Source: Nitrosotalea sp.
GTDB lineage: Archaea; Thermoproteota; Nitrososphaeria; Nitrososphaerales; Nitrosopumilaceae
Assembly: GCA_022545805.1 (NCBI GenBank)
Contig: JAKEIJ010000095.1
Location: 1 to 30,590 of the forward strand
DNA: 30,590 bases
Direction: 5' to 3'
Made by a program: the position numbers and the translations under genes
In this document: one piece after another, positions 8,494 to 16,613 of the stretch
Numbering within the stretch: position 1 is the stretch's first letter
Layout: every line of letters begins with the position of its first letter
Notes under the pieces: generated by a model
What the model was told of the DNA's origin: nothing
Databases searched by the model: none
The model's input: the letters and a program-made list of their open reading frames with translations, nothing else

Positions 8494-9504
8494 TCATCTG
8501 CTACTAGTCCTAACAAACGACATAACTTGGTCCATTGTTGGTGGAACTCCAATAGAGTTTCCAACATAGAGAGATGCCGCCGCATTTGCAAACTTTAGCC
8601 TTTCAAGGGAATCAAGATTTGCAAGATATCCAAGCATATTTGCAGCATCCCAGGCATCCCCAGCACCTGTTACAAATTTGGGTCGAACTTGGAAAGATTT
8701 GACATATTCCACATCCTGTCCATTTGACCAGTATGATCCTGCAGAAGTATGAAGATCAATAGGTATCGAATATTTCCTGGATAGTTCAAGTACAAGATTC
8801 CTAGTCTCTTTTTCTCCAGAGATTGCCTCCAAGCCTGACTGCGCTAGAAGAAGATTGCATTCATTCTCATTCATACATAAGGAATCAAGATAATTTGCAA
8901 TTTTTGGTAGTGATTCTTTGAATTCTTCAGCCCTTGTCTGAATGTCAGCTGGATCTAAAAAATGAAAAGCCGATGGGGACTTTGAAAATACAAACTGTGC
9001 TAATTCTGTTCCTTTTTTATTGCTTGCCCAGTTTGTTACAATGACTGCATCAGCATTTGTTAACATATCTTGTTCTTGCATTCCAAGTTTTTCAGGTCCA
9101 AAGTCTTCATTATCACCTAAATCAGAAATCATCATGTTTACAATGTTACCAGCATTGTTGAATTCAAGCGATGTTGTTCTTCCTGGCTTTCCATCAATTA
9201 TGGATAGGGAGACTTTTTCAAATGTAGAAAAAGTTTCTTTGATTATCTGAGAGCTAGTCTTGTCTGCAATTGTTATCAATGAAACTGGACAGCCAAGTCT
9301 TGCTAGAGCATAAGCAACATTTGTTGCATTACCACCTTTTAGATCTGTTTGTGGTATTCCACGAATACTTCCACCCAATTTACTTTTTTCTAAAATTTGT
9401 TTGTAGAGTTCATCTAAATTTTGAATCTTGATTATACGATCAAGAAAAAAATCATTTAGAACAACAATTGAATTTAGTTTTAGATTTTCTAACTTTTCTA
9501 ACAT
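8494..9504 (-). CDS. PfkB-family carbohydrate/nucleoside kinase
   Basis: A ribokinase-fold sugar or nucleoside kinase of 336 residues. The N-terminal substrate-binding KGGNATNVAYALARLG (56-71) matches PfkB signature 1. The C-terminal catalytic signature is VTGAGDAWDAANMLG (278-292), with Asp283 or Asp286 as the catalytic base. The usual GAGDxFxxG carries Trp and Ala in place of Phe and Gly. A conserved NENECNLLL segment (212-220) fits the NxxE motif. The substrate cannot be deduced. The gene starts eight bases after the thermosome stop on the same strand, so it is probably read through from that promoter. A nucleoside or ribose-phosphate substrate is possible but is only a guess. Confidence 0.85.
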   Translation of the reverse strand: MLEKLENLKLNSIVVLNDFFLDRIIKIQNLDELYKQILEKSKLGGSIRGIPQTDLKGGNATNVAYALARLGCPVSLITIADKTSSQIIKETFSTFEKVSLSIIDGKPGRTTSLEFNNAGNIVNMMISDLGDNEDFGPEKLGMQEQDMLTNADAVIVTNWASNKKGTELAQFVFSKSPSAFHFLDPADIQTRAEEFKESLPKIANYLDSLCMNENECNLLLAQSGLEAISGEKETRNLVLELSRKYSIPIDLHTSAGSYWSNGQDVEYVKSFQVRPKFVTGAGDAWDAANMLGYLANLDSLERLKFANAAASLYVGNSIGVPPTMDQVMSFVRTSSR

Positions 9505-9512
9505 GAAAAGGC

Positions 9513-11138
9513 TTAGCCCATTGGAGGACCTCTTCCGCCGCCACCTCGGCCGCCGGATGAGGCAATAACATCATCAATTCTGAGTATCATGCATGCTGCT
9601 TCAGTTGCTGATTTTATTATCTGCTCTTTTACTGCAACTGGTTCTATGATATCAATGGAGAACATGTCTGCGACTCTAGTGTTTCTTGCATCTATGCCTG
9701 TCCATTTCTTTCCTTGGCTATGTTTTGCACGAAGTGTGACCATAGTATTGATTGGATCCATTCCTGCATTCTCAGCAATGGTCAACGGGATGACTTCAAG
9801 TGCTTCAGCATATTTTTTAATTGCAAGTTGTTCTCTTCCTTCAAATTTATCTGCCCATTCCTTTAGGTGCGAAGCTATGAATTCTTCTGGGGCTCCACCT
9901 CCAGCCACGACTGCTGGCTTTTCTATTACATCTTTTACAACCATCAAGGAATCGTGCATTGATCTGTCAACTTCGTCGACTACTCTTTGAGATCCTCCTC
10001 TGAGCAATAATGTAATGGCCTTTGGATTTTTACAACCTTCAATGAAGACCCACTTGTCTGTCTCCACTTTTCTCTGCTCTACGAGTTCTGCTGCACCCAA
10101 GTCCTTTGGAACCATATCATCGATATTACTACTAATTCTGCCTCCTGTTGCTTTGGCAAGTTTTGTCATATCGCTTTCTTTTACTCTTCGAACTGAAAGT
10201 ATGCCTTGTTTAGCTAGATAATGCTGTGCAATGTCGTCTATACCTTTTTGGCAGATTAGCACATTTGCGCCAATTTGATGAATCTTGTCTACCATAGATT
10301 TGAGCATTCTATTTTCTTCTTCAAGGAACATCTGCATTTGAGTAGGGTCACTGATTCTGATTTCTGCACTCATCTCTGTTTTTTCAATTTCCAGAGCTGA
10401 ATTCAATAATGCAATCTTTGCCTTTTCTATTTTAGTAGGCATGCCGCTGTGGACAACTTCCTTATCAAGAACTATACCTTTGATAAACTGAGTACCTCTA
10501 ATAGAGCCGCCTGCTTTCTTTTCCACTTTGATATTATCAAGATCCACTCTATGTCCTTCTGCTTCTTTTTCTACAACCTGCAATATTGAATCAACTACAA
10601 GTTTGGATAACATGTCACTGTCTTCTGAGATAAGTTTTGACTGCATGCTTGTTTTTGCAATTTTTAGCAGGATTTCTTTCTCATTTGGACTTACTTGCTT
10701 TGCCATTTCTGTGAGAAGTGAAAGTGCTTTTTCTGCTGCTGCTTGATATCCTTCAATTATTACTGTAGCATGAACATCTTTTTCCAAAAGCTCTTCGGCT
10801 TTAGCTAACAGAGCACCGCCAAATACTACAGAAGATGTTGTACCATCACCTACTTCATTATCTACAGTCTTCGAGATCTCAACCATCATTTTTGCGGCTG
10901 GATGTTGAACATCAATTTCTTTTAGTATAGTCGCACCGTCATTTGTAATTGTAACATCGCCTAGAGAATCAACAAGCATTTTATCCATGCCTCTTGGGCC
11001 AAGACTTGTTCTTACAAGTTCTGCAACCAATTTTGCTGCAGCAATGTTATTCTTTTGTGCATCTCGTCCCTTTTGTTGTAATGCACTTTCCTTTAATACC
11101 AACACAGGTCCTTGTGGTGTTTGTTGAATAGACGCCAA
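9513..11138 (-). CDS. thsA: Thermosome (group II chaperonin) subunit
   Basis: Subunit of the double-ring ATP-driven protein-folding chamber. At 541 residues it has the family length. Visible blocks are [29 protein letters not shown] and GDGTTS (nucleotide binding, equatorial domain), [10 protein letters not shown], and the C-terminal equatorial GIDARN...D. The C-terminus is the flexible [13 protein letters not shown] tail that fills the ring cavity. The start codon is a TTG giving [11 protein letters not shown], the expected N-terminus, and no ATG lies nearby. A TATA-like TATTAAAAGG lies about 38 bases upstream, so a short leader is likely. Whether the organism has further subunits cannot be seen here. 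Confidence 0.96.
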   Translation of the reverse strand: MASIQQTPQGPVLVLKESALQQKGRDAQKNNIAAAKLVAELVRTSLGPRGMDKMLVDSLGDVTITNDGATILKEIDVQHPAAKMMVEISKTVDNEVGDGTTSSVVFGGALLAKAEELLEKDVHATVIIEGYQAAAEKALSLLTEMAKQVSPNEKEILLKIAKTSMQSKLISEDSDMLSKLVVDSILQVVEKEAEGHRVDLDNIKVEKKAGGSIRGTQFIKGIVLDKEVVHSGMPTKIEKAKIALLNSALEIEKTEMSAEIRISDPTQMQMFLEEENRMLKSMVDKIHQIGANVLICQKGIDDIAQHYLAKQGILSVRRVKESDMTKLAKATGGRISSNIDDMVPKDLGAAELVEQRKVETDKWVFIEGCKNPKAITLLLRGGSQRVVDEVDRSMHDSLMVVKDVIEKPAVVAGGGAPEEFIASHLKEWADKFEGREQLAIKKYAEALEVIPLTIAENAGMDPINTMVTLRAKHSQGKKWTGIDARNTRVADMFSIDIIEPVAVKEQIIKSATEAACMILRIDDVIASSGGRGGGGRGPPMG

Positions 11139-11182
11139 AATTAATCCCTTAACTCGTGTAACTAATTGCCCCTTTTAATACC

Positions 11183-12955
11183 TTATCGGTTCAAGATCTT
11201 CAAATATCTTCTATTTTTAACGTCCACAACACCAGTGTATAAGATTCTGATCTCAGGTAAAGCAAGAAATGGCAGGAAAAGAGGTATGAGATGAGGGTTT
11301 TTGAATTTGCATCCAGTCTCAACTAATTTAGAATCAATACTAGAATATTCATCGAGGGTTCTTTCAAAAGACAGTGAAGATATCAAGCCAGCAAGCGGTA
11401 ACGAGAATTTACTTAGGACATTATGGTTTTTAGCTACTAGCATACCGCCTTGCATCTTGGTCAAACTATTTGCAACAAAGGCCATGTCCTTTTCATTTGA
11501 ACCTATAACTATCATGTCATTTTCGTGAAAGCTCTGAGTACATCCAAATGCCCCGATATCAGCACCAAAATTTCTCAAAAATGCTACAGTTTTTTTTCCA
11601 GTGCCATATGTCCTATCAATAGCTGCTACCTTCCACACATCTTTATCAGGTGATGCCATTACATTGCTATCTTTTACTTGAAGCTCTTCTTGATCTACTT
11701 TTGTTATTATTTCAGTATCCAGTCGGATAACCAATGCTTGTGCGGTGTTCTCTTTACTTCGTACAACAAAGTCTTTTTCTTCAAACTTTGTTCCTGTTTT
11801 GACAGTTTTTTTCATCCAAGATGGAATTATGGTCTTTGGAGTGTTTACTACAAGGCTACTGTGAGCTACTACCAATTTTCCTCCTACAAAGACCTTGTTT
11901 GGTTTTATCTTTTCCAAATCGTCAAAGACTAGAATATCAGCTAATTTGCCAGGTGCTATTGCACCAAGATCCTTGCCCATTCCGTAATACTCAAAAGAAT
12001 TTCTTGATGCAATGGTTATAGCATCTATTGGATCCATGCCCATGGAGATTGATTTTCTGATACAATGATCAATTATGCCATACTCTGCTATGTCTTTGGG
12101 ATTAACCCCGTCAGTACAAAACATCAATCTATCAAGATATGTTTTATGAGACAATACGTTAGGCAGAATTTTATCCAAATCTCGTCTTATGGAACCCTCT
12201 CTCATCATTACCCACATCCCAAGTCTGAGTCTTTCTAAGACTTGATCATAATCAATCGGTTCGTGACATGAGAAAATTCCAGAGGCTATGTAGGCATTTA
12301 GTTTTTTATCACTTGCACCAGCAGTATGACCATTTACAATACCGCCATTTTTTAGAACATTTGATATGCTTTGAATTGTATCAGAATCCCTAGTAGTGAC
12401 TTTGGTCCAAGAAAAAACTTCCCCCAGACCAACTACGTTTTCAATATCTAGTCCTTTGACTTCTTCTTTTTTTGTCAGTGTCCTTGCATGGCTAAATTTT
12501 CTATCAACTGGTAGTCCCCCAGGAATTACATGATAAACCCTAATTGGAAGGCTCTGTGTCATTTTAATAAATTCCTTGAATCCCTTGTAGCCACAGACAC
12601 TTACAACATCAATTGGATCTGCAAACAAAGTGGTAGTTCCTGACAAGAGCGATTTTTTTGCAAGTTCTGATGGAAGAACATACTGGTCGATATGGATATG
12701 CGGATCTACAAATCCTGGTGTGATGTATCTATCCTGCAAATCAATGACACCGGTATTTTCTCCAACCGTATGAGATGCATCCTTTCCCACATAGGCAATT
12801 CTATCTTTTTTTATTGCCACATGAATTTGAGGTATGACTTCCCTTGAAAATACATTAACCAGCCTGCAATTTTTCAAGACAACATCTGCCTTGCTATCAC
12901 CCATAGCTACTGCATTGAGTGATAGAATCATGGAGGCAAGTGAACTGGCCTTCAT
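11183..12955 (-). CDS. adeC: Adenine deaminase
   Basis: Deaminates adenine to hypoxanthine for purine salvage, feeding IMP and thus guaB/guaA. The 590-residue protein belongs to the amidohydrolase superfamily. It has an N-terminal composite domain (KADVVLKNCRLVNVFSREV), metal ligands in PHIHID (85-90), a GHTAGASDKKLNAY segment, CHEPIDYDQV, MFCTDGVNP with the catalytic Asp, and the C-terminal adenine-deaminase domain. Length fits bacterial and archaeal Ade proteins (about 550-600). The ATG at 12955 is preferred because a TATA-like box lies 26 bases upstream; Met9 and Met18 are alternatives. It is divergent from rpl44e with 66 bases between. Confidence 0.92.
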   Translation of the reverse strand: MKASSLASMILSLNAVAMGDSKADVVLKNCRLVNVFSREVIPQIHVAIKKDRIAYVGKDASHTVGENTGVIDLQDRYITPGFVDPHIHIDQYVLPSELAKKSLLSGTTTLFADPIDVVSVCGYKGFKEFIKMTQSLPIRVYHVIPGGLPVDRKFSHARTLTKKEEVKGLDIENVVGLGEVFSWTKVTTRDSDTIQSISNVLKNGGIVNGHTAGASDKKLNAYIASGIFSCHEPIDYDQVLERLRLGMWVMMREGSIRRDLDKILPNVLSHKTYLDRLMFCTDGVNPKDIAEYGIIDHCIRKSISMGMDPIDAITIASRNSFEYYGMGKDLGAIAPGKLADILVFDDLEKIKPNKVFVGGKLVVAHSSLVVNTPKTIIPSWMKKTVKTGTKFEEKDFVVRSKENTAQALVIRLDTEIITKVDQEELQVKDSNVMASPDKDVWKVAAIDRTYGTGKKTVAFLRNFGADIGAFGCTQSFHENDMIVIGSNEKDMAFVANSLTKMQGGMLVAKNHNVLSKFSLPLAGLISSLSFERTLDEYSSIDSKLVETGCKFKNPHLIPLFLPFLALPEIRILYTGVVDVKNRRYLKILNR

Positions 12956-12976
12956 AGTGGTGATTAATTCATTATA

Positions 12977-12999
12977 CTATTAAAGCGATGTTTAAATTA
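12977..12999. promoter_or_regulatory. Divergent promoter region, adeC / rpl44e
   Basis: Two TATA-like boxes lie back to back. On the minus strand CTTTAATAG (12977-12985) is about 26 bases before the adeC ATG. On the plus strand GTTTAAATTA (12990-12999) is about 27 bases before the rpl44e ATG. Both predict leaderless or nearly leaderless transcripts. Confidence 0.55.
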
Positions 13000-13021
13000 C
13001 GGTCAACGCAGCTCATTTTTT

Positions 13022-13300
13022 ATGAATATGCCAAAGGAGATCAATAGGTATTGCCCTAAGTGTAAGAAACATACGTTACACAAGGTCTCCATATACAAGG
13101 CAGGAAAGAGAAGAGGTTCTGCTATCGGTGAAAGAAGACACGCTGAAGACAAGAAAGGCTACGGCGGTCAAAAGTTCCCAAAGTTAGCAAAGCCAGCAAA
13201 GACTACTAAGAAGATCACCCCTATCATGACATGTCCAGAATGCAAAAAGAAATGGAATGTATCCGGAATAAGACTTAGAAAATTGGAGCTAGTTGCATAA
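13022..13300 (+). CDS. rpl44e: Large ribosomal subunit protein eL42 (L44e)
   Basis: Small zinc-binding protein of the archaeal/eukaryotic 50S/60S subunit, near the E site. The 92-residue sequence starts MNMPKEINRYCPKCKKHTLH and has the basic GKRRGSAIGERR and GYGGQKFPK stretches. A second CxxC pair (TCPECKKKW) completes the zinc ribbon, followed by the typical GIRLRKLELV tail. Length matches archaeal L44e (about 92-95). The stop TAA shares its last base with the ATG of rps27e, so the two are translationally coupled. Confidence 0.97.
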   Translation: MNMPKEINRYCPKCKKHTLHKVSIYKAGKRRGSAIGERRHAEDKKGYGGQKFPKLAKPAKTTKKITPIMTCPECKKKWNVSGIRLRKLELVA

Positions 13301-13497
13301 TGAAAAGAGCCCATATTTGGATACCAAAACCAGGAAGTAAATTCCAAAAGGTACAGTGTAAAGAATGCGGAGAAGAGAGTGTTGTTTATTCACATGTTTC
13401 TTCAATAGTAACATGTAAGGCATGCGGTAATACACTAGCAGAACCAACTGGTTCCATTGCAAAAACAAATGGAAAAATTTTAGGTAGCGCAGATTAA
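13300..13497 (+). CDS. rps27e: Small ribosomal subunit protein eS27 (S27e)
   Basis: Zinc-finger protein of the small subunit, 65 residues. CKECG and CKACG form the four-cysteine zinc site, and SIVTCKACGNTLAEPTG is the usual C-terminal block. It starts on the last base of the rpl44e stop (TAATG). Its last 18 bases overlap the 3' end of the convergent cobY gene. The L44e-S27e pair is common in archaea. Confidence 0.96.
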   Translation: MKRAHIWIPKPGSKFQKVQCKECGEESVVYSHVSSIVTCKACGNTLAEPTGSIAKTNGKILGSAD

Positions 13498-14064
13498 ATC
13501 ATAATCTTTCTTTGTGTTCAGATTAACAGCAATCCTTTTGTCATCAAGAACAACATAAGATTCCTTTACGGTTTCCATGTTTTTTATCCGTTGAGGATCA
13601 ACTATAGAGATTCCAGTATAAGCACATTCTTCATTATTATAATTAACAAAAAATTCTGCGTCCAATCCAAGAGACAAGAGAAAAGTTTTTCGCACCAGTA
13701 TACTTGTCCACGCATTTTCTTCATTTACCAGGCCTATAATTTTTTTAATTATTTCAGAATCAAAAAGTGGCATGTCGCCAGAAACCACAAAAATTATTTC
13801 TTCAAACTTAGAAAGAGATTCTCCCAGATCAGTAGAATATCCAGCACCCCTTGTTTCAAGTATGTCAACACCCAGACTAGAAATAAACTCACGTGTTTTT
13901 GGTGCGTTATTACTTGTAACACACACTATATTTGAAAATATTTTTGAATTTTGCAAAGCATTTAGAACATGTTCTATCAGCGGTTTTTTGTATCGTAGGA
14001 GTAGTTTTTCCTCGGAGGATCTCATCCTAGTACCCTTACCTCCACACATGACTAGCCCCATCAT
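13480..14064 (-). CDS. cobY: GTP:adenosylcobinamide-phosphate guanylyltransferase
   Basis: Activates adenosylcobinamide phosphate with GTP, the step before CobS. It is the archaeal CobY type, replacing bacterial CobU. The 194-residue protein has the nucleotidyltransferase loop MCGGKGTRM (6-14), a lysine in KKPLIEHVL and the metal-binding SGDMPLFD (95-102). The family is about 195-200 residues. It is the last gene of the cobalamin operon, and its ATGATG start overlaps the cobS stop by four bases. The 3' end runs into the convergent rps27e gene. Confidence 0.9.
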   Translation of the reverse strand: MMGLVMCGGKGTRMRSSEEKLLLRYKKPLIEHVLNALQNSKIFSNIVCVTSNNAPKTREFISSLGVDILETRGAGYSTDLGESLSKFEEIIFVVSGDMPLFDSEIIKKIIGLVNEENAWTSILVRKTFLLSLGLDAEFFVNYNNEECAYTGISIVDPQRIKNMETVKESYVVLDDKRIAVNLNTKKDYDLICAT

Positions 14065-14786
14065 ATCGATACAAAAATCAATAAAGACGCTAGTCTTACC
14101 AATTCATTGCTTGCACCAAATACATCGCCAGAAATTCCTCCAAAGTTCTTGTTTGCAACTATAAGCAATAGAAAAGACAATCCTACACATGATATTATTA
14201 CAAACACGCCTGTCATTCCTGCCAAAATCACAGTGGGTACTATTGCTAGTAGTATAGCTATGGTAAATTTTCTCGGATCTTTCATGGATTGAGTAAAAGG
14301 AGAACTTAGTCCTTCCCAAGCAGAAAGACCGCGATTTGCCTGTATTACCATGGACAGTTTAGCCATGAGTTCACTTAGAAGTATTGCCTCAAACAGTGCA
14401 AAACCTTTGGTCATGGAAATAGCCAATATCATACCTGCAGCATATAGAACAACTGTCATTACTCCGGCAGAACCGACTGCTGGATCTCTCATTGCCTGGA
14501 GTTTTTTTTCTCTTGTCCCCTTTGCCATTATTCCATCTGCAAAATCACATAATGCATCAGTATGATGCATTCCGGTTATCATAGCAAGTGCTCCGGTCAA
14601 GATAAGACCAGTAATAAGAGGTTGAAGAAAAAAAGATAAACCGTAACCTGCAGCACCAATAATTATTCCTATAAGAGCTCCTGCAATTGGAAAAAGATAC
14701 ATGTTCTTTGCTACAGTTTCCAGTTCACTATTCTTAGAAGGAATGATTGTTAGAAATGACACTACAGATGATATTCCCTTAAACAT
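14061..14786 (-). CDS. cobS: Adenosylcobinamide-GDP ribazoletransferase (cobalamin-5'-phosphate synthase)
   Basis: Membrane enzyme that joins AdoCbi-GDP with alpha-ribazole (or its phosphate) to make adenosylcobalamin. The 241-residue protein has about six hydrophobic segments. It has the catalytic Asp-rich motif HHTDALCDFADGIMAKG (74-90), then KLQAMRDPAVGSAGV (95-109) and the C-terminal FGGISGDVFGASNEL. I chose the ATG at 14786 (MFKGISSVVSFLTIIP), which matches CobS N-termini; the frame extends to a TTG at 14801. The start overlaps the cbiB stop by eight bases, so translation is coupled. Confidence 0.93.
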   Translation of the reverse strand: MFKGISSVVSFLTIIPSKNSELETVAKNMYLFPIAGALIGIIIGAAGYGLSFFLQPLITGLILTGALAMITGMHHTDALCDFADGIMAKGTREKKLQAMRDPAVGSAGVMTVVLYAAGMILAISMTKGFALFEAILLSELMAKLSMVIQANRGLSAWEGLSSPFTQSMKDPRKFTIAILLAIVPTVILAGMTGVFVIISCVGLSFLLLIVANKNFGGISGDVFGASNELVRLASLLIFVSI

Positions 14787-15768
14787 TAAACCACCAACCA
14801 AGATATGACAATGATAAAATCATAGGAATTGTAAAAAATAAAACAAATAATATCGTAGTCATTTTCATTATAGATATTGCAGATCGGAAATGTTTTTCAG
14901 TTATTTCAGAATTTCCATCCCCTAAAACATAGTGTTCCATCTTTTCAAATTTTATTCCAAGCGCACCAGCCAGAGTAGCCATTGGATAACCGGCATTTGG
15001 GCTTTCAGTCTTTGGACCATCTCTTTTCATGATATGAATCGAATTCTTCCAGTCCTCTCGTAGTATAATGCATGAAAATACCATAACAAAGCTAGTGAGT
15101 CTAGATGGAATAAAGTTGAGCACTTTATCGCAATTGGCTGCAAACCAGCCTATGTTTCGAAATATTTCTGTTTTATATCCAATCATTGAGTCAGCCGTGT
15201 TTACAGTTCGATACACAAATGCTCCAGCCAGGCCAAAAATTGAGAAATAGAATAGCGGACCTGTTATGCCGTCAACAATGTTTTCGCTGATGCTTTCAAG
15301 AGTTGCAGAAATTACGTGTTGTTTATCTAAATTTTTGGTGTCTCGTTTTACTATCATAGAAAGTTGTGTCCTTGCACCATCTAGGTCATTTTTTGCTATA
15401 GAACTCATGATTTTTGATGCATGCCCTTCCATTCCCTTTATCGCGATGGTGGTCTTTAGTAAAATTCCGACTAGAATTATACTTACACCCATGAATAGAA
15501 TTTTGTAAAGTTCATTGAGATCAAAACTTTCCACGTATTTCAAAGAAGACGAGAATGAAAGAATCAAAAAAGATACTAATGATACAACTAAAACAAGCAG
15601 AATGATACCGTTAATTTTTTCGGCAATCAGATTGGTAGATTTTGCATATGGTACTGACTTGCCAATCAATTTACCCATCCAAACGGTTGGATGATATCTA
15701 TTTTTTGGATCTCCAAAAATAAGATCAAGTCCAAGTGCAAATACAACTGCAATTATTGGTATCAGAAT
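14779..15768 (-). CDS. cbiB: Adenosylcobinamide-phosphate synthase with probable ATT start
   Basis: Membrane enzyme that attaches aminopropanol phosphate (or a related amino alcohol, made by CobD) to adenosylcobyric acid. The first ATG in frame, at 15678, is internal. Upstream of it the same frame encodes the conserved CbiB N-terminus: a hydrophobic helix, then LDLIFGDPKNRYHPTVWMGKL with the family's GDP...HP...W-G-LI pattern. No ATG, GTG or TTG lies between 15678 and the in-frame stop at 15801-15799. The best start is ATT at 15768, overlapping the cobQ stop by one base (TGATT, resembling TGATG). CTG at 15771 or 15765 and ATA at 15762 are alternatives. This gives 329 residues, near the family's usual 310-330. 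The remaining sequence has several TM helices and GYPMATLAGALGIKFEK. The family call is strong; the start codon is inferred. Confidence 0.88.
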   Translation of the reverse strand: MLIPIIAVVFALGLDLIFGDPKNRYHPTVWMGKLIGKSVPYAKSTNLIAEKINGIILLVLVVSLVSFLILSFSSSLKYVESFDLNELYKILFMGVSIILVGILLKTTIAIKGMEGHASKIMSSIAKNDLDGARTQLSMIVKRDTKNLDKQHVISATLESISENIVDGITGPLFYFSIFGLAGAFVYRTVNTADSMIGYKTEIFRNIGWFAANCDKVLNFIPSRLTSFVMVFSCIILREDWKNSIHIMKRDGPKTESPNAGYPMATLAGALGIKFEKMEHYVLGDGNSEITEKHFRSAISIMKMTTILFVLFFTIPMILSLSYLGWWFNV

Positions 15769-16613
15769 CAGTTTAACATACCTCGTATCATTTTCATATC
15801 AAGATTTTTTTTCACAATTAGAGCCAAATGATCTATTTCTTTGTCTAGTGTTGTAAGATATTTTTTTGTCCACGATACTTGTTTCGGGTTTGCATGTAAA
15901 GTATCTTCATCTGGTATGTCAAACTCAATTAAAGGAATTGTTCCAATTACTGGCTTCAGAGTTTTCTTTTTTAATATAGAATAGCTTGGATACAATATAG
16001 TCACATCTCCTCTAAACTTGTTTATGACAAACCCTTTGACAAGTTTTTGATGTTTTTTATCAAGAAGCGACAATGTCCCTACAATACTTGCAAAGCTTCC
16101 GCCCTTATCTATGTCAGTTATCAAGATTACAGGGGATTTACAATATTCTGCCATTCTCATATTTGCAATGTCATACCGTTGCAGGTTTATCTCTGATGGA
16201 GACCCAGCCCCCTCTAGTATCACAATGTCGTTTGTTTTCAGTAATTTGTCAAGTGCATTCTTTGATTCTTCGAGCCCTTTTGAGAGAGCAAATTTTTTGT
16301 AATAATCTCTAGCATGCATTTTACCATGGAATATACCATTTACAAAAATTTCACTTTTGTAATTTCCAAGGGGTTTTAATAAAATTGGATTCATTATGGG
16401 CATTATCTCGGTTCTTGCCGCAATTGCTTGAATGGCCTGAGCCCTTGAGATCTCAAATTCTCTGTCAACATAGGAATAAGAGGACATGTTCTGCGACTTG
16501 AACGGTGCCACTTTGTATCCAGCATCAGAGAAGATCCTGCAAAGAGCTGTAACTAGAGTCGTTTTTCCAGCACCTGAAGAAGTACCCTGAATCATCAAAG
16601 TTTTTGCAGTCAT
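15768..16613 (-). CDS. cobQ: Cobyric acid synthase lacking the glutamine amidotransferase domain
   Basis: CobQ/CbiP amidates the b, d, e and g side chains of adenosylcobyrinic a,c-diamide. The ATP-binding half is complete: P-loop GTSSGAGKTTL (10-20), FKSQNMSSYS, LEGAGSPSEINL, ITDIDKGGSFASIVGT, FVINKFRGDV and GTIPLIEFDIPDEDTL. Normal CobQ is about 480-500 residues, with a class I amidotransferase domain following that point. Here there are only 281 residues, and no cysteine nucleophile motif or PGSKNT-like motif is present. The last stretch, EIDHLALIVKKNLDMKMI, resembles the extreme C-terminus of full-length CbiP rather than the linker. The amidotransferase domain therefore appears to be missing from the middle, in frame. 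The ATG overlaps the cobD stop (ATGA). Confidence 0.88.
   Translation of the reverse strand: MTAKTLMIQGTSSGAGKTTLVTALCRIFSDAGYKVAPFKSQNMSSYSYVDREFEISRAQAIQAIAARTEIMPIMNPILLKPLGNYKSEIFVNGIFHGKMHARDYYKKFALSKGLEESKNALDKLLKTNDIVILEGAGSPSEINLQRYDIANMRMAEYCKSPVILITDIDKGGSFASIVGTLSLLDKKHQKLVKGFVINKFRGDVTILYPSYSILKKKTLKPVIGTIPLIEFDIPDEDTLHANPKQVSWTKKYLTTLDKEIDHLALIVKKNLDMKMIRGMLN

Noticed and set aside
8403..8591. Short minus-strand reading frame between pfkB and the secreted protein gene
   Set aside because: Most of it overlaps the pfkB 3' end in another frame; there is no recognisable domain and no promoter of its own.
9589..10746. Plus-strand reading frames antisense to the thermosome gene
   Set aside because: They are Ser/Ala/Phe-rich shadow frames of a highly conserved gene; no promoter or motif is seen.
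13591..14164. Plus-strand reading frames across cobY/cobS
   Set aside because: They are antisense to well-supported cobalamin genes, with residue composition typical of shadow frames.
15676..15678. ATG at 15678 as the start of cbiB
   Set aside because: The frame upstream encodes the conserved hydrophobic helix and GDP...HP motif of CbiB, so this Met is internal (residue 31).
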